A DNA stretch of 27,508 bases, taken from positions 1-27,508 of the forward strand of contig DASZBR010000010.1 in the NCBI GenBank assembly GCA_035943935.1, given 5' to 3'. Below the pieces are notes generated by a model. It saw only the letters and a list, made by a program, of their open reading frames with translations. It ran no database searches and had not been told where the DNA came from. This document shows positions 17,579 through 26,089 of this stretch, piece by piece. Made by a program: the position numbers and the translations under genes. The stretch's first letter is position 1. Each line of letters opens with the position of its first letter. Source of the DNA: DASZBR01 sp035943935 (GTDB lineage: Bacteria > Pseudomonadota > Gammaproteobacteria > DASZBR01).

Positions 17579-18658
17579 TTATACCTCTTTTATCGCTCCA
17601 TGTTCCACGTGGAACAATTTAGGGAGTGTAAAATTTATACAAGATTTCACCTCGTTATAATCTATAGTCGTTAAAAAAACCTGGGACTTAAAACTCGCCA
17701 GTCTTTCAATCACGCACAACCTGTGATTAGCGTCAAGTTCCGCCGCAAAATCATCTAAAAGATAGAGGCATGTTTTATCCATCAACTCTTTAAGCAACTG
17801 CCCCTGCGCAAGCCTAAGCGCTATTACAACAAGCTTCTGCTCTCCACGGGACAACATCTCGCTAGCCTTGTTTTCACCGCACTGAATAATTACATCGTCT
17901 CTGTGGGGACCGTAATGCGTGTGCTTAAGCTGAACATCCCGAAAATAATGACGCTCGAGCAGCTCTACCAACAAGGAATCTTTAGGCCATCCACGGTGAT
18001 AAACTAATTCAAGCTGAAACTCAGGCAGAAAATCTTTAATGATCGATTGGAATTGAACCGCGAGCTTTTCAAGATAATCCTGTCGAAAAACAGCCATCAT
18101 TTCGCAGGTTTTTATATACTCTTCATCCCAACCACAGACTTGATCACGACTTAACCCTGTTTTTAGCGCCGCATTACGCTGTTTTAGGATTCTCTGCCAG
18201 CGCTGCCATACCCCTAAAAAAGAATGTTCCACGTGGAACACTCCCCAATCCAAAAATTGTCGGCGCAAACTTGGTGACCCCGTTAATAACTCATCGCTAT
18301 CCGGATGAATCAATTGCAACGGCAATAACTCTGCCAATACGGCTGCAGAAGAAATTGTTTCACCATCTAAACGCAGCGTTGTTTTACCCTCGCGTGTTTT
18401 TTCTATTCCCAAAAACTGCGTTAAATCCCGCTGTTTTAAGCGCGAAAAGACTGACAAGGCTTGAGATTCATGATGAATAACGGGTTGAATGCTGTGGTGG
18501 CGAAAAGAACGATTGTGACTCAGAAGGTAGAGTGATTCTAGAACACTGGTTTTTCCGCTGCCATTTTGGCCATAAAAAACATTAAAATCGGGAGATAATG
18601 CCAACGAAACAGAGGTTAAATTACGAACCGAATTGATATCACACTGCAACAACACCAT
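17579..18658 (-). CDS. recF: DNA replication and repair protein RecF
   Basis: ABC-type ATPase that binds gapped DNA and, with RecO and RecR, helps load RecA. Walker A is GQNGSGKT (30-37), the signature is LSRGEQKLVVIALRLAQG, and Walker B is CLYLLDDFAAELD. The 359-aa length is normal. The start ATG directly follows the dnaN TAA with no gap. The gene contains two perfect parS palindromes, each read as Phe-His-Val-Glu-His: one near residues 140-145, one near the C-terminus (about 349-353). Confidence 0.97.
   Translation of the reverse strand: MVLLQCDINSVRNLTSVSLALSPDFNVFYGQNGSGKTSVLESLYLLSHNRSFRHHSIQPVIHHESQALSVFSRLKQRDLTQFLGIEKTREGKTTLRLDGETISSAAVLAELLPLQLIHPDSDELLTGSPSLRRQFLDWGVFHVEHSFLGVWQRWQRILKQRNAALKTGLSRDQVCGWDEEYIKTCEMMAVFRQDYLEKLAVQFQSIIKDFLPEFQLELVYHRGWPKDSLLVELLERHYFRDVQLKHTHYGPHRDDVIIQCGENKASEMLSRGEQKLVVIALRLAQGQLLKELMDKTCLYLLDDFAAELDANHRLCVIERLASFKSQVFLTTIDYNEVKSCINFTLPKLFHVEHGAIKEV
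17601..17616. promoter_or_regulatory. parS: parS site 1 (ParB-binding palindrome) in recF
   Basis: TGTTCCACGTGGAACA is a perfect 16-bp palindrome identical to the Pseudomonas-type chromosomal parS and within the general parS consensus TGTTYCACGTGRAACA. It lies near the 3' end of recF, about 3.5 kb from the candidate origin, where ParB loading sites usually cluster. Confidence 0.9.
18225..18240. promoter_or_regulatory. parS: parS site 2 (ParB-binding palindrome) in recF
   Basis: A second exact copy of TGTTCCACGTGGAACA, 624 bp from the first and in the same reading frame of recF. Two identical 16-bp palindromes in one gene are very unlikely by chance. ParB itself is not encoded in the window. 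Confidence 0.9.
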
Positions 18659-19762
18659 TTACAGTGACATAGGCATAATCACAAACTGCGCCTGCCCTAA
18701 CCCATCAGAGTGAATCAAAACACTGTTATCCGGACTCGACAAGGTGAAAACGACCTCTCCTGGCGGAACAGCAGACAATACATCCAACAGATAATTAACA
18801 TTGAAGCCCATTTCAAGCGCATCGCCTTCATAATGCATCGCAATTTCTTCTTTAGCTTCTTCTTGCTCTGTATTCGTTGCTGTAATTAACAAGCCACTGG
18901 TATCAAAATGTAACCTCACAGCGTGATATTTTTCATTGGTCAAAATCGCTGCGCGTGTTAAAGCTTGTTTAAGCATATCTCTATCCACAACCGCTTTTTT
19001 ATTCCCACCCTGCGGAATAACGCGTCGATAATCGGGGAATTTTCCTTCAATCAAGCGAGAAACAAAGGTAAACGTATCGGATTCTAATCGAATCGCATTT
19101 TGACCGATACGCATCGAAAGTGTTTTACCCTCTTCTTTGGATAATAACCGCAGTAACTCAATTACCCCTTTGCGCGGTAAAATAAATTGCGTAGGTGTGG
19201 TAATTCCTTGAAATTCCATTTTTCGTACAGCCAATCGATGGCCATCCGTTGCGACAGAACAAATTGAATTGTCATTTGCTTCGAAAAATAAACCATTTAA
19301 ATAATATCGAACATCCTGCTGCGCCATTGCAAATGAGGTGGATTCCAATAACGACGCTAATTCTGCTTGTGAACACGTCACTTCATTTCCAGAAGATTCA
19401 AACGCTGCCAGAGGAAAATCAGCTGACGGCAATGTGACAAGAGAAAAACGACTTTTCCCTGCAACCAAAAAAGCTTTTGCCCCCTCCAGATGAAAACTAA
19501 TGTCTGCATCATCGGGAAGCGTTCGACAAATATCCATTAATTTACGGCCTGAAACCGTTGTTTCAAAGGGTGTTTCAGTTTCCATTAAATCTGCATGACC
19601 CGTTAATTCAATTTCGAGATCCGATCCCACCAAAGACAATCGATTATTCTGAACACGAATCAATACATGCGATAAAATAGGTAAGCTTTGTCGTCGTTCG
19701 ACAACACCTGTCACAAACTGTAGCCCTTTTAATAACTGATCACGCTTAGTTGTAAATTTCAT
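18659..19762 (-). CDS. dnaN: DNA polymerase III subunit beta (sliding clamp)
   Basis: Ring-shaped homodimeric clamp that tethers DNA polymerase III and recruits other replication and repair proteins. Landmarks: MKFTTKRDQLLKGLQFVTGVVERRQSLPILSHVL at the start, DLEIEL, ATDGHRLAVR, EGKFPDYRRVIP, and the C-terminal VIMPMSL of the ligand-binding pocket. Two ATGs are adjacent (19765 and 19762). AGGA stands 7 nt before the second, so I use that one; length is 367 aa. It lies 9 bp after dnaA and abuts recF. Confidence 0.98.
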   Translation of the reverse strand: MKFTTKRDQLLKGLQFVTGVVERRQSLPILSHVLIRVQNNRLSLVGSDLEIELTGHADLMETETPFETTVSGRKLMDICRTLPDDADISFHLEGAKAFLVAGKSRFSLVTLPSADFPLAAFESSGNEVTCSQAELASLLESTSFAMAQQDVRYYLNGLFFEANDNSICSVATDGHRLAVRKMEFQGITTPTQFILPRKGVIELLRLLSKEEGKTLSMRIGQNAIRLESDTFTFVSRLIEGKFPDYRRVIPQGGNKKAVVDRDMLKQALTRAAILTNEKYHAVRLHFDTSGLLITATNTEQEEAKEEIAMHYEGDALEMGFNVNYLLDVLSAVPPGEVVFTLSSPDNSVLIHSDGLGQAQFVIMPMSL

Positions 19763-19771
19763 CATGAAATC

Positions 19772-21061
19772 CTATGTCGATAATATTCGCATTAAGTTCT
19801 GAAAATCTTCTCTTATTGCACTGGATGATTCCTTGAGATCCGCAATGGTTCGATTCGCATGTAACACGGTTGTGTGATCTCGCCCACCAAACGCATCACC
19901 AATTTCAGGCAAACTGTGCGTCGTTAATTCTTTCGCCAACGCCATCGCAAGTTGACGTGGTCGTGTTACCGATCGGCTTCGGCGTTTTGATAATAAATCA
20001 GACACTTTGATTTTATAATACTCAGCAACAACTTTCTGTATATTTTCAATGGTAACCATTCTGTCTTGTAGCGCAATTAAATCTTTTAAAGCTTCTTTTG
20101 CTAAAACCAAATCAATTTCTTTGCCCATGAAATTAGCGCTTGCTGTCACACGTTTGAGCGCACCTTCCAATTCACGTACATTAGAACGAACGCGTTTTGC
20201 AATAAAAAACGCAACTTCTGTAGATAATACGACATTGGATTGAGCGGCTTTATTTAATAAAATAGCCACGCGCGTTTCTAATTCAGGTGGCTCAACCGCA
20301 ACAGTCAGTCCCCATCCAAAACGTGATTTTAATCGCTCTTCTAAACCTTGAACTTCTTTTGGATAACGATCGCAGGTAAAAATCATCTGCCGACCAGACT
20401 CAATCAAGCTATTAAACACATGAAACAGTTCTTCCTGCGAACGATCTTTCCCTGCAAAGAATTGAATATCATCAATCAATAACGCATCTAATGACCGATA
20501 ATAATTTTTAAATTGGGTAATCGTATTGGTTTGAAGTGCACGTATCATTTCTGATACAAATCGCTCGGAATGCAAATATAACACTTTGAGATAAGGATTT
20601 TTTTTCATCATCGCGTTACCGACCGCTTGCATAAGATGTGTTTTGCCCAATCCCACAGAACCATATAAAAATAAGGGATTATACGCTTGACCAAAGTTCT
20701 CAGAAACTTGAATAGCAGCCGCTTTAGCTAATTGATTCGACTTGCCTTCCACGAAATAATCAAAATTAAAATTGGGGTTTAGGTTGGAATAGAATTTTTC
20801 GTCGGATTTAACCTCATGCCGTTCCATTTCTTTTTGCGGAATACCTACGCTTAGAATGAGCTCTGTGCCAAGAATAGATTTGATTTTCGTCAAAAACTGC
20901 GTGGACACTTTTTCTGTAATAAAGTGGTTGGGCGCTAAAAGATAATACTTGCCCTCATGAGCATGAAACTGGAGTGGTTTAATCCAGGTATCGAACTCCT
21001 GCGTACTCATATCTTGCGAAAGTGCCGTAAGACAGTCTTCCCAATGCTTTGCTGTCGTCAT
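19772..21061 (-). CDS. dnaA: Chromosomal replication initiator protein DnaA
   Basis: AAA+ initiator that binds DnaA boxes and melts the origin. Domain I (about 1-75, HWEDCLTAL...EFDTWIKPLQ) is followed by a very short linker. The AAA+ core has Walker A GSVGLGKTH (134-142) and Walker B LLIDDIQFF with D197/D198. Domain IV ends in the box-binding signature GGRDHTTVLHANRTI. At 429 aa it is shorter than E. coli DnaA (467), mainly in domain II. An in-frame TTG at 21070 would add three residues. A DnaA-box-like site lies 15 bp before the ATG, which suggests autoregulation. Confidence 0.97.
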   Translation of the reverse strand: MTTAKHWEDCLTALSQDMSTQEFDTWIKPLQFHAHEGKYYLLAPNHFITEKVSTQFLTKIKSILGTELILSVGIPQKEMERHEVKSDEKFYSNLNPNFNFDYFVEGKSNQLAKAAAIQVSENFGQAYNPLFLYGSVGLGKTHLMQAVGNAMMKKNPYLKVLYLHSERFVSEMIRALQTNTITQFKNYYRSLDALLIDDIQFFAGKDRSQEELFHVFNSLIESGRQMIFTCDRYPKEVQGLEERLKSRFGWGLTVAVEPPELETRVAILLNKAAQSNVVLSTEVAFFIAKRVRSNVRELEGALKRVTASANFMGKEIDLVLAKEALKDLIALQDRMVTIENIQKVVAEYYKIKVSDLLSKRRSRSVTRPRQLAMALAKELTTHSLPEIGDAFGGRDHTTVLHANRTIADLKESSSAIREDFQNLMRILST

Positions 21062-21075
21062 CTGGTTCAAAAACC

Positions 21076-21084
21076 TGTGGATAT
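21076..21084 (-). promoter_or_regulatory. DnaA box-like site (ATATCCACA)
   Basis: The minus strand reads ATATCCACA, one mismatch from TTATCCACA, just before the dnaA start codon. It fits autoregulation of dnaA or a low-affinity origin site. Confidence 0.55.
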
Positions 21085-21097
21085 CTCTGTGGAAAGG

Positions 21098-21106
21098 TGT
21101 GGAAAA
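21098..21106 (-). promoter_or_regulatory. DnaA box (TTTTCCACA)
   Basis: The minus strand reads TTTTCCACA, which fits the relaxed consensus TTWTNCACA. A weaker CTTTCCACA lies at 21088-21096. Confidence 0.65.
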
Positions 21107-21143
21107 CTAGCCTAACACAAGTGGTTGGTTTCTACGACTAGAT

Positions 21144-21152
21144 TTATCCACA
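21144..21152 (+). promoter_or_regulatory. DnaA box, perfect (TTATCCACA)
   Basis: Exact match to the high-affinity DnaA box, on the plus strand, 83 bp upstream of the dnaA start. Confidence 0.8.
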
Positions 21153-21338
21153 GCTTATTCTATGTGTTTTCACTGCGTACTCTACAGCCTAATTTCATGG
21201 TTAAGTAATTGTTTTATATGTCAATAAAAAACATTCCCACAGAAACAGAGCTGCTTCATCATCAATACATATTAAATAATATATATATATTATTATATGA
21301 TAGGATAGAAATTTAGCTTTTTGAAAAGAGAGGCCACC

Positions 21339-22343
21339 ATGGCAATAAAAGTAGCAATCAACGGCTATGGCCGTATCGGTAGAAATATTCTAAGAGCGCT
21401 CTATGAGGGCAACCATAAAGGCAATATTCAGATAGTAGCTATCAATGACATGGGCGATGTGGCAACTAACGCTCATCTTACGCAATACGATTCCACACAC
21501 GGCAAGTTTAATGGCCAAGTAACCACGCAAGGCAATGATTTAGTCGTTAACGGTGATCACATTAAAGTATTCAGCGAACGCGACCCCAGCAAGCTTCCTT
21601 GGGGACAGTTGGGTATTGATGTGGTATTAGAGTGCACCGGCATTTTTACCAGCAAAGAAAAAGCGATGGTTCACATCAAGAGCGGTGCTAAAAAAGTGAT
21701 TATTTCTGCTCCAGGCGGTAATGACGTAGATGCGACTGTTGTTTATGGCGTAAATCATCATATCCTCAAACCAGAACACCTTGTTATATCAAACGCCTCT
21801 TGTACGACGAATTGCTTGGCGCCTCTCGCGAAAATACTTAACCAAGCAATTGGGATAGAAGAGGGATTGATGACGACCATTCATTCTTACACAAATGATC
21901 AGGTTTTAGTCGATAGCTATCATAGTGATTTACGTCGTGCACGTTCTGCCACGCAATCCATGATTCCCACAAAGACAGGGGCAGCCGCTGCGGTAGGGTT
22001 GGTTTTACCAGAATTGAATGGAAAATTGGATGGATTTGCGATGCGAGTTCCCACTTTGAATGTTTCCATCGTCGACCTGTGTTTTACGTCAAAACGACAA
22101 ACCAGTGTGGATGAGGTTAACCAATTGCTGAAAAAAGCATCAGATGGCGAAATGAAGGGAATTATCGCGTATAATACGGCTCAATTAGTTTCGATCGATT
22201 TTAACCATCACGCCGCGTCGTCTATTTTCGATGCAACACAAACCAAGGTGATAGGGAAGTTAGTGAAAGTTTTGTCCTGGTACGATAACGAGTGGGGTTT
22301 TTCCAATCGAATGTTAGATGTTACGGCAGCCTGGATGAAATAA
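21339..22343 (+). CDS. gap: Type I glyceraldehyde-3-phosphate dehydrogenase
   Basis: Oxidises and phosphorylates glyceraldehyde 3-phosphate to 1,3-bisphosphoglycerate with NAD(P). Visible: the Rossmann motif INGYGRIGRN, catalytic Cys 155 in SNASCTTNC, His 182 in TIHSYTNDQ, the phosphate-binding segment RRARSATQSMIPTKTGAA, and WYDNEWGFSNRM near the C-terminus. The ATG at 21339 has GAGAGG just upstream and gives 334 aa, the normal length. The TKTGAA and LNGKLDGFAMRVPT segments favour GAPDH over erythrose-4-phosphate dehydrogenase (Epd). It sits next to dnaA and hemA rather than beside pgk, which is unusual. Confidence 0.93.
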   Translation: MAIKVAINGYGRIGRNILRALYEGNHKGNIQIVAINDMGDVATNAHLTQYDSTHGKFNGQVTTQGNDLVVNGDHIKVFSERDPSKLPWGQLGIDVVLECTGIFTSKEKAMVHIKSGAKKVIISAPGGNDVDATVVYGVNHHILKPEHLVISNASCTTNCLAPLAKILNQAIGIEEGLMTTIHSYTNDQVLVDSYHSDLRRARSATQSMIPTKTGAAAAVGLVLPELNGKLDGFAMRVPTLNVSIVDLCFTSKRQTSVDEVNQLLKKASDGEMKGIIAYNTAQLVSIDFNHHAASSIFDATQTKVIGKLVKVLSWYDNEWGFSNRMLDVTAAWMK

Positions 22344-23564
22344 ATGTCATTTGTTGCATGCGGTTTAAGTCATAAAACAGCTCCCATTGATATTCGGGAG
22401 CGGTTTTATTTCCCGAAAGAAAAAATTGCGGCTTCACTAAAAGATTTTAAAAAAAATGTTTTAGTGAACGATGCGGTTATTTTATCGACGTGTAATCGTA
22501 CGGAAATTTATTGTTCTTCTGTTAAAAATCCTCATGTCATCTCTGATTGGTTGGCGCATCATCAAGAATTGACCTCAGCTGATCTCGCGCCGCATTTATA
22601 TGTTTATCAAGGTGAAGAAAGTATTAAACACGTTTTTCGTGTGGCGAGCGGGATAGACTCCATGGTATTGGGCGAACCCCAAATATTTGGTCAATTAAAA
22701 GAGGCGGTTTCTATCGCAGAAGACACCGGGACGCTTAACGGGACGCTTAGAAAATTTTTTCATCATGCTTTTTCTGTAGGAAAAAAGATTAGAACGGAAA
22801 CTGATATAGGCGTGAATCCGGTTTCGTTGGGACAAGTCATTTTTCATTTGGCCAGAAAAAAAATAAAAGATCTGTCTCATGCGCGAGTGTTACTGATAGG
22901 CGCAGGAGAAACCATCGAATCCATTGCGCACGTTTTACAGTCACACCACGTAAAAGATATTTGTATTGCGAATAGAACTTTATCAAAAGCCCATAAAATT
23001 GCAGATACCTTACCTGGTGCACGTGTTTGTACGTTGAGTGAAATAGACTTATCCAACACAGATTTAGTCATCTCTGCTGCACATTGTATAAAGCCTATCA
23101 TTACTAAAAACGCCACTATTCAGCAGCCAATACTCTTTTTTGATTTAGGGGTGCCTCGAAATATAGCCCCAGAAATAAAAAAAAATAAAAACACGACGTT
23201 GTTTAGCTTTGATGATCTCAAAGAAATTTTAGATCAAAACCGAGATAAGCGATTAAGCTCAGTGAGTGCCGCTGAATCCATGATTGATGCACAAACCAAG
23301 CAATTTATGTTGAATTTGCGTTCATGCAGTGTTGCGGATGCAGTAAAAAGATATCGACATAAGATGAATGATATTCGCGATGATTATTTAGAAAAAGCAT
23401 TACAGTCTTTAGTGTTAGGCGAAAATCCTGAGAAAGTGCTTGAGAAATTCGCGCATCAACTCACCAACAAATTTTTACACGCTCCTTCCGTTAATTTAAA
23501 AAAGGCCGCTTGTCAGGAAGATTGGATTTTAGTCCACGCTGTTGAAAAATTGTGGGACATCTAA
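22344..23564 (+). CDS. hemA: Glutamyl-tRNA reductase HemA
   Basis: First enzyme of the C5 route to tetrapyrroles: it reduces glutamyl-tRNA to glutamate-1-semialdehyde with NADPH. The catalytic Cys 50 is in ILSTCNRTEIY. GIDSMVLGEPQIFGQLKEA, the NADPH-binding LLIGAGETIE, ANRT, and the C-terminal dimerisation helices are present. The 406-aa length is normal. Its ATG directly follows the GAPDH TAA, so the two are probably co-transcribed and coupled. Confidence 0.97.
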   Translation: MSFVACGLSHKTAPIDIRERFYFPKEKIAASLKDFKKNVLVNDAVILSTCNRTEIYCSSVKNPHVISDWLAHHQELTSADLAPHLYVYQGEESIKHVFRVASGIDSMVLGEPQIFGQLKEAVSIAEDTGTLNGTLRKFFHHAFSVGKKIRTETDIGVNPVSLGQVIFHLARKKIKDLSHARVLLIGAGETIESIAHVLQSHHVKDICIANRTLSKAHKIADTLPGARVCTLSEIDLSNTDLVISAAHCIKPIITKNATIQQPILFFDLGVPRNIAPEIKKNKNTTLFSFDDLKEILDQNRDKRLSSVSAAESMIDAQTKQFMLNLRSCSVADAVKRYRHKMNDIRDDYLEKALQSLVLGENPEKVLEKFAHQLTNKFLHAPSVNLKKAACQEDWILVHAVEKLWDI

Positions 23565-23571
23565 AAAAACC

Positions 23572-24657
23572 ATGAAACCTACGCTTTCCAAAAAACTGAT
23601 TTACTTAGTTGAACGTCACGAAGAAATTAATCATCTGTTGAGTTCGCCCGAAATTATTAATGACAATACTAAATTTCGTGAATTATCCAAAGAATATTCC
23701 GAATTACAAAAAGTGGTTGATCTGTATAAGAAATATGATGAAATCAATAAACAGCTCGAGGCATCCCTTTTATTATTACAAGACAGTGACGAAGATGTAA
23801 GGGCGATGGCCAATGAGGATTGTGAGGAGCTCAAAAAATCAAAAGAACAAAGCGAAGCAGATTTACAAGTATTGTTACTCCCACAAGATCCCAAAGACAG
23901 CCACAATATATTTTTAGAAATTCGCGCAGCGGCGGGTGGTGATGAGTCGTCTATCTTTGCAGGCGATTTATTTCGTATGTATTCGCGGTATGCTGAAAAA
24001 AAACGTTGGTTAGTTGAAGTACTGCAGTCTAGCAGTGGTGAACACGGCGGGTATAAGTCCATTGTTGCACGCGTGAGTGGCGAAGACGTTTATGCAAAAC
24101 TAAAATTTGAATCGGGTGCACATCGCGTACAACGCGTTCCGGAAACCGAAGCACAAGGAAGAGTGCACACCTCAACCTGTACGGTCGCAGTATTGCCAGA
24201 ACTTGAGGAAGTCGAAGAAATTGATATTAATCCTGCTGATTTAAAAATAGATACGTATCGTGCATCGGGCGCGGGTGGACAGCATGTTAATAAAACAGAT
24301 TCTGCGATTCGTATTACGCATATTCCAACCGGAACGGTGGTGGAATGCCAGGAAGAGCGTTCACAGCATAAAAATCGCGCACGAGCGATGTCATTATTAA
24401 AATCGCGATTACTGGACGCTGAAGTTGCTAAGCAACAAAAACACGAAGCAGAAACCAGACGAAATCTTGTAGGAACTGGGGATCGTTCAGAAAGAATTCG
24501 AACCTACAATTTTCCGCAGGGAAGACTTACCGACCATCGTATCAATCTTACGCTGTATAAGTTATCCGATATCATGGAAGGGGATTTAGATTGTGTCATT
24601 GAGCCATTACGCCATGAATATCAAGCAGATTTGCTCGCAAGCCTCGGCGACGACTGA
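23572..24657 (+). CDS. prfA: Peptide chain release factor 1
   Basis: Recognises UAA and UAG stop codons and triggers peptide release. The GGQ motif is at residues 235-237 in SGAGGQHVNKTDSA. The stop-codon-reading tripeptide is Pro-Glu-Thr (190-192), a PxT variant of the PAT seen in E. coli. QERSQHKNRARA and TYNFPQGRLTDHRI are typical. I chose the ATG at 23572 (361 aa), 7 bp after the hemA stop. The hemA-prfA-prmC order is the usual gammaproteobacterial one. Confidence 0.97.
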   Translation: MKPTLSKKLIYLVERHEEINHLLSSPEIINDNTKFRELSKEYSELQKVVDLYKKYDEINKQLEASLLLLQDSDEDVRAMANEDCEELKKSKEQSEADLQVLLLPQDPKDSHNIFLEIRAAAGGDESSIFAGDLFRMYSRYAEKKRWLVEVLQSSSGEHGGYKSIVARVSGEDVYAKLKFESGAHRVQRVPETEAQGRVHTSTCTVAVLPELEEVEEIDINPADLKIDTYRASGAGGQHVNKTDSAIRITHIPTGTVVECQEERSQHKNRARAMSLLKSRLLDAEVAKQQKHEAETRRNLVGTGDRSERIRTYNFPQGRLTDHRINLTLYKLSDIMEGDLDCVIEPLRHEYQADLLASLGDD

Positions 24658-25423
24658 GCGTTTCGAGCGTGAATTATTATTAACCCACGCGTTAAATCAG
24701 CCAAGAGCATATTTATATTCTCATCCCGAAAAAGAACTTTCTCAGACAGAATTCGAATTATTTAATCAGTTATTACAACGACGTGAGCAGGGAGAGCCTA
24801 TTGCTTATATTTTAGGCGAAACAGAATTTTATTCCCTCAAATTTTATATTACTCCAGCTGTACTTATTCCCAGGCCCGAAACAGAATTATTAATAGATTA
24901 TGTTTTGGAAAACTTTAAACAAAAAAAATTATGTATGTGGGAGCTGGGGACGGGGAGTGGAATTATTTCAGTTACACTTGCTAGACACAGACCCGATTGG
25001 GACATTACGGCAACGGATATTTCAGAAGAAGCTTTAGATGTTGCCAAAAAAAATGCCCATTTTCACAAAGCCCATAATATAAAATTTATAAAATCAAATT
25101 GGTATGAAGGACTAGATTCAGCAAAAGCTGATTTAATCATCAGCAATCCACCTTATGTTGCAGAAAACGATACACATCTCAACGAACTGCGCTTTGAGCC
25201 GTCATTAGCGTTGATATCAGGCAAAGAGGGCATGGATGCCATAAAAACTATCATTCAGGAAGCAAAAACGCACTTGAAGTCCAATGGCTGGGTTTTATTA
25301 GAACATGGCTACGATCAAGCCAAATGGGTTCAAAACAGCTTCCGTGAAAACCAATTTAGTGAGATAAAAACCATGGACGATTTAAATCATCACCCCCGTA
25401 TGACAATTGCGAAGAATGTCTAG
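24593..25423 (+). CDS. prmC: Release factor glutamine methyltransferase PrmC
   Basis: Methylates the Gln of the GGQ motif in release factors using S-adenosylmethionine. The SAM-binding motif is ELGTGSG (117-123) and the catalytic motif NPPY is at 185-188; LIPRPETE precedes them as usual in the family. A GTG at 24593 has AAGGGGA 8 nt upstream and gives 276 aa. An ATG at 24614 would give 269 aa but lacks a ribosome site. The gene overlaps the prfA 3' end by 65 bp, so it is translationally coupled to its own substrate. Confidence 0.95.
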   Translation: MSLSHYAMNIKQICSQASATTERFERELLLTHALNQPRAYLYSHPEKELSQTEFELFNQLLQRREQGEPIAYILGETEFYSLKFYITPAVLIPRPETELLIDYVLENFKQKKLCMWELGTGSGIISVTLARHRPDWDITATDISEEALDVAKKNAHFHKAHNIKFIKSNWYEGLDSAKADLIISNPPYVAENDTHLNELRFEPSLALISGKEGMDAIKTIIQEAKTHLKSNGWVLLEHGYDQAKWVQNSFRENQFSEIKTMDDLNHHPRMTIAKNV

Positions 25424-25437
25424 TTTTGGTATATACT
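25407..25437 (+). promoter_or_regulatory. Putative sigma-70 promoter of dksA
   Basis: TTGCGA (25407-25412), a 17-bp spacer and TATATA (25430-25435), with an overlapping TATACT at 25432-25437, lie across the prmC stop and the short gap before dksA. This would allow dksA to be expressed independently of the hemA-prfA-prmC transcript. Confidence 0.5.
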
Positions 25438-25456
25438 CGCTATTTTGGAGGATGTT

Positions 25457-26077
25457 ATGGCAAAACGCAGTACGAAGGGAACAAAGTCAAAGCCAAAAAA
25501 AGCCGTCCCCGCAAAGCCTAAAAAGCCTGTTTTGAAGAAAAAACCCGTCAAAAAAGTCAAAATTACCCTAAAAAAAGAGAAGCTTGTTAAAAAAGTAACT
25601 AAAAAACCGGTAAAGCCTACTAAGCCCCTTTCAGCCGTCGCAAAGAAGCTCAAACAGATTCCTTCCCCCTTTGTGAGCCACGTTAAGCCTTATCATGCAG
25701 GAAAAAATGAAGAATATATGAACCATGCACAACGTGAGCACTTCCGAAAAGTGTTATTATCTTGGAAGCGGGAGCTGTTGAACGAAATGGAGAGGACGGT
25801 TCATCACATGCAAGATGAAGCGGCGAACTTCCCAGACCCAAACGACAGAGCCACCCAGGAAGAAGAATTTAGTTTAGAGCTACGTGCGCGCGATCGCGAA
25901 CGAAAGCTGATAAAGAAGATAGATGAAACGATTTCTCGAATTGATAACAACGATTATGGGTACTGTGATGCCTGCGGCGTTGAAATTGGAATCAGCCGAT
26001 TGGAAGCGCGGCCCACAGCCACATTGTGTATAGATTGCAAAACCATTGATGAGATTCGCGAGAAACACTACAGCTAA
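25457..26077 (+). CDS. dksA: RNA polymerase-binding transcription factor DksA with Lys/Pro-rich N-terminal tail
   Basis: DksA enters the secondary channel of RNA polymerase and works with ppGpp in the stringent response. The coiled-coil tip DPNDRA is at 127-132 with both Asp present. The zinc finger Cys are 170, 173, 191 and 194. The C-terminus EIREKHYS is standard. The ATG at 25457 has GGAGG 5 nt upstream. At 206 aa it exceeds E. coli DksA (151). The excess is an N-terminal tail of about 70 residues made of Lys, Pro, Ala and Val (PAKPKKPVLKKKP and similar), resembling histone H1-type DNA-binding tails. The tail may bind nucleic acid; that is inference. Confidence 0.95.
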   Translation: MAKRSTKGTKSKPKKAVPAKPKKPVLKKKPVKKVKITLKKEKLVKKVTKKPVKPTKPLSAVAKKLKQIPSPFVSHVKPYHAGKNEEYMNHAQREHFRKVLLSWKRELLNEMERTVHHMQDEAANFPDPNDRATQEEEFSLELRARDRERKLIKKIDETISRIDNNDYGYCDACGVEIGISRLEARPTATLCIDCKTIDEIREKHYS

Positions 26078-26089
26078 CCGAGGAGTTTT

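Larger units (their letters stand above)
21062..21338. other. oriC: dnaA-GAPDH intergenic region, candidate oriC and divergent promoters
   Basis: This 277-bp gap holds a perfect DnaA box and two close relatives within 80 bp of dnaA, and an extremely AT-rich tract (21268-21302) beside GAPDH that could be the unwinding element. A TATGAT at 21296-21301 could be the -10 of the GAPDH promoter. The tandem dnaA-dnaN-recF-gyrB and nearby parS sites support an origin here. The origin call is inference. No rpmH lies upstream of dnaA, unlike in Pseudomonas. Confidence 0.55.
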
